A program made the translations under genes and the position numbers. The notes below the pieces were generated by a model. It was not told where the DNA came from and made no database searches. It saw only the letters and a program-made list of their open reading frames with translations. This document shows positions 62,063-64,000 of a DNA stretch of 64,000 bases, in pieces (the stretch's first letter is position 1; the number at the start of each line of letters is the position of its first letter). This DNA comes from Phyllobacterium calauticae (GTDB taxonomy: Bacteria > Pseudomonadota > Alphaproteobacteria > Rhizobiales > Rhizobiaceae): positions 348,097-412,096 of the forward strand of contig NZ_JAGENB010000005.1 in assembly GCF_019991125.1 (NCBI RefSeq), written 5' to 3'.

Positions 62063-63760
62063 ATGACACAGTATTTTCTCGGGATCGATGTCGGCACCGG
62101 CAGCGCGCGTGCCAGTATCTTTGACGGCAATGGCAGCCTTGTAGCATCGGCCAAACGGCCGATTTCGATCTGGCATGCAACGGGCGGCATCGTCGAGCAG
62201 TCGAGCGAGCAAATCTGGCAGGCCGTGTGCGGCAGCACACGCGAGGCCGTCGCATCGGCAAAGATTTCGGCTTCGGCAATCGCCGGGATCGGCTTTGACG
62301 CAACCTGTTCGCTGGTTGTCGTCGGCGCTGACGGAGCACCGCTCGCGGTTGGTCCTTCCGGTGATCCCGCCCGGAACATCATCGTGTGGATGGATCACCG
62401 CGCATCCAGCGAGGCGGCTGAAATCAATGCAGGCAAGCACGAGGTGCTGCGCTATGTGGGCGGCCGGATTTCGCCGGAGATGGAAACGCCCAAGCTTCTC
62501 TGGCTGAAGCGCAACCTGCCGGACCAGTTTGCCGCGGCCGGTCACTTCTTCGATCTGGCCGACTATCTGACATGGCGCGCGACCGGCTCGCTTAGCCGCT
62601 CGGTATGCACGGTGACCTGCAAATGGACCTATCTTGCGCATGAGAAGCGCTGGGATGCGCGATATTTTCAGGATATCGGACTTGGGGAACTCGCTGCGGA
62701 AGGCTTTTCCCGCATCGGCACCGACATCGTCGATCCCGGTACGCCTCTGGCCGAGGGGCTGACGCAACAGGCCGCGGCCGATCTTGGGCTGATGCCGGGC
62801 ACGGCTGTCGGTGCTGCCCTGATCGACGCCCATGCCGGCGGTGTCGGAACGCTGGGCGCTGCCGATGCCGCAGGGCATTCCGATGCACGAAACCGTATCG
62901 CTTACATCTTCGGGACATCGGCCTGTTCCATGGCATCCAGCGATCGTCCCGTCTTTGTCGACGGGGTCTGGGGACCGTATTATTCCGCGATGATTCCGGG
63001 CCTCTGGTTGACCGAAGGCGGCCAGTCGGCAGCTGGCGCGGCAATCGATCATCTCGTCACCATGCACCCCGCCCATGCCGAGGCCAGTGCCAAGGCCAAG
63101 GTTGAAAACCTATCCCTTGTTGCCTGGCTTGACCGTTGCGCCATTGCGCTTTGCCCTGATCTGTCGCATGCGGCGGAGCTGGCAAAATCGGTGCATGTCG
63201 TTCCGGAGTTCCTCGGCAACCGCTCGCCGCATGCTGACCCCGATGCGCGGGCGGTCATTGCCGGTCTTGGGCTTGGAACGGATGTTGCGGATCTGGTTTC
63301 GCTCTACATTGCCGGCCTGTGCGGCATCGGCTACGGCCTCAAACAGCTTCTGAACAGGCTGGGGCAGGACGGTATCCACCTCGACATGATTGTTGCCAGT
63401 GGCGGAGCTGCCCAAAGTAACCTGGTGCGGCAGCTTTTGGCGGACACGACCAACCTGCCGGTCGCCATTGCCGACACGCCGGAGCCGGTATTGCTGGGGG
63501 CAGCCATGCTCGGGGCGGCAGCGGCGGGATACCACCCATCCCTGGCGGAGGCGATGAAGGGGATGTCGCGCCTTTCCAGAATATTCCAGCCCGCAACCGG
63601 TGCAATCGAAACCCTGCACCGGCATCGCTACAAGGCGTTTGAACTGTTGCAGTCGGCCGCATTGCAGGTTCGCCTGCTTGCGCTGGCCGATACAAGAGAA
63701 GCAGAGGAACCTCAGCGGGAAGGAGCAAGCGCAAGCTTGTCGTCGGCCGCACGTCCGTAA
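62063..63760 (+). CDS. FGGY pentulose kinase (D-ribulokinase)
   Basis: Sugar kinase of 565 aa of the FGGY D-ribulokinase type. N-terminal LGIDVGTGSARASIFD, then IVWMDHRASSEA, TCKWTYLAHEK, the mid-domain IFGTSACSMA and WGPYYSAMIPG, PEFLGNRSPHADPDAR, and C-terminal VASGGAAQSNLVRQLLAD. D-ribulose made by the ribitol dehydrogenase would be phosphorylated to D-ribulose 5-phosphate, which enters the pentose phosphate pathway. Start only 2 bp after the dehydrogenase stop. L-ribulose or another pentulose is a less likely substrate given the neighbour. Confidence 0.88.
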   Translation: MTQYFLGIDVGTGSARASIFDGNGSLVASAKRPISIWHATGGIVEQSSEQIWQAVCGSTREAVASAKISASAIAGIGFDATCSLVVVGADGAPLAVGPSGDPARNIIVWMDHRASSEAAEINAGKHEVLRYVGGRISPEMETPKLLWLKRNLPDQFAAAGHFFDLADYLTWRATGSLSRSVCTVTCKWTYLAHEKRWDARYFQDIGLGELAAEGFSRIGTDIVDPGTPLAEGLTQQAAADLGLMPGTAVGAALIDAHAGGVGTLGAADAAGHSDARNRIAYIFGTSACSMASSDRPVFVDGVWGPYYSAMIPGLWLTEGGQSAAGAAIDHLVTMHPAHAEASAKAKVENLSLVAWLDRCAIALCPDLSHAAELAKSVHVVPEFLGNRSPHADPDARAVIAGLGLGTDVADLVSLYIAGLCGIGYGLKQLLNRLGQDGIHLDMIVASGGAAQSNLVRQLLADTTNLPVAIADTPEPVLLGAAMLGAAAAGYHPSLAEAMKGMSRLSRIFQPATGAIETLHRHRYKAFELLQSAALQVRLLALADTREAEEPQREGASASLSSAARP

Positions 63761-63911
63761 ATGTCAGATAGGGTGGTCTGAAGGCCTGAGTAGTATCTTG
63801 CCGGGCGCGTTGATGCGCGTTATATTTTCTTTTGGTTTCGTATTTGGTTCGCAGTGGTGCTATATTGGCTGGTGCTGGCGGGCAGGACGGTTGCGAACAG
63901 GGAGATGAGCG

Positions 63912-64000
63912 GTGGCACAGGACGGGATCTACGACATTTTCGTGATTGGCGGCGGCATCAATGGCTGCGGCATTGCCCGCGATGCGGTGGGGCGCGGCTA
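63912..64000 (+). CDS. glpD: Glycerol-3-phosphate dehydrogenase GlpD (partial, cut by window end)
   Basis: The first 29 residues of a GlpD-like flavoenzyme are visible, with FAD motif DIFVIGGGINGCGIARDAVG. It starts with GTG, preceded by AGGGAG at a distance of 7. The rest lies beyond the right edge. The 151-bp gap before it holds an AT-rich stretch with TTTCG and TTCG repeats that resemble parts of GlpR-type sites, which is tentative. It is a second glpD-type gene besides the one at 51075; the canonical NGCGIARDAVGRG beginning suggests this one is the true glycerol-3-phosphate dehydrogenase. Confidence 0.85.
   Translation, partial: MAQDGIYDIFVIGGGINGCGIARDAVGRG

Noticed and set aside
1..64000. 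Search for tRNA or rRNA genes, transposases, integrases and attachment sites.
   Set aside because: None could be supported by eye. The many importer operons alone do not prove a mobile origin.

Overview
The window is about 60% GC, densely coded and carries many solute importers. It looks like accessory or megaplasmid-type DNA from a Hyphomicrobiales alphaproteobacterium (Rhizobiaceae, Brucellaceae or Phyllobacteriaceae). The evidence is DUF1402, DUF982, a bacterial transglutaminase-like cysteine peptidase, a DmeRF nickel/cobalt system, SorC/EryA/GlpD-type polyol genes, and DAP/DmpA peptidases whose prototypes come from Ochrobactrum. I saw no rRNA, tRNA, insertion sequence, CRISPR array or phage gene. 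The genus cannot be fixed from the sequence alone.

Layout, left to right. 0-5.5 kb: an acyl-CoA synthetase, a class GN sortase with its VIT/VWA target, and an XRE regulator. 5.4-8.9 kb: a ribose-type ABC importer with no catabolic genes beside it. 9.1-12.4 kb: a FUSC exporter-like protein, a class I disulfide oxidoreductase and an NTF2-like protein. 12.4-23.4 kb: a coherent island for D-amino-acid-containing or otherwise modified peptides. It holds an M19 dipeptidase, a five-gene peptide importer, an S12 D-aminopeptidase, a LysR regulator, a D-amino-acid transaminase and a DmpA-type P1 peptidase. Three matching T-N11-A palindromes lie in its two outer promoter regions. 23.5-29.4 kb: small proteins, an OmpA-like remnant, and a signalling block with a solute-binding protein plus diguanylate cyclase operon divergent from an MHYT-GGDEF-EAL protein. 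29.5-34.5 kb: an SsuABC/NMT1-type importer converging on a TctDE-like two-component pair. 34.7-38.6 kb: DUF1402, a cysteine peptidase, a DUF4337 protein, and dmeRF with a clear operator. 38.9-45 kb: an autotransporter, an orphan spore-coat-U pilin-like protein, cyclopropane fatty acid synthase and a second diguanylate cyclase.

45-56.8 kb is a single long operon: sugar ABC importer, SorC regulator, aldo/keto reductase, GlpD-like dehydrogenase, DeoC/LacD-type aldolase, EryA/LyxK-type kinase and GMC oxidoreductase. This looks like a polyol pathway that ends in an aldol cleavage rather than the isomerases of the Brucella erythritol route. It is preceded by a 456-bp control region with three perfect palindromes. 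57-63.8 kb is a ribitol operon: AraC regulator, importer with a half-size ATPase, ribitol 2-dehydrogenase and ribulokinase. A second glpD starts at the right edge and is cut off.

Two themes recur. All four importer operons that start with a binding-protein gene and have a gap after it carry a stable hairpin in that gap, which would favour surplus binding protein. Also, many transcription units meet at short divergent control regions with readable palindromes, so several regulons can be proposed directly from the sequence.
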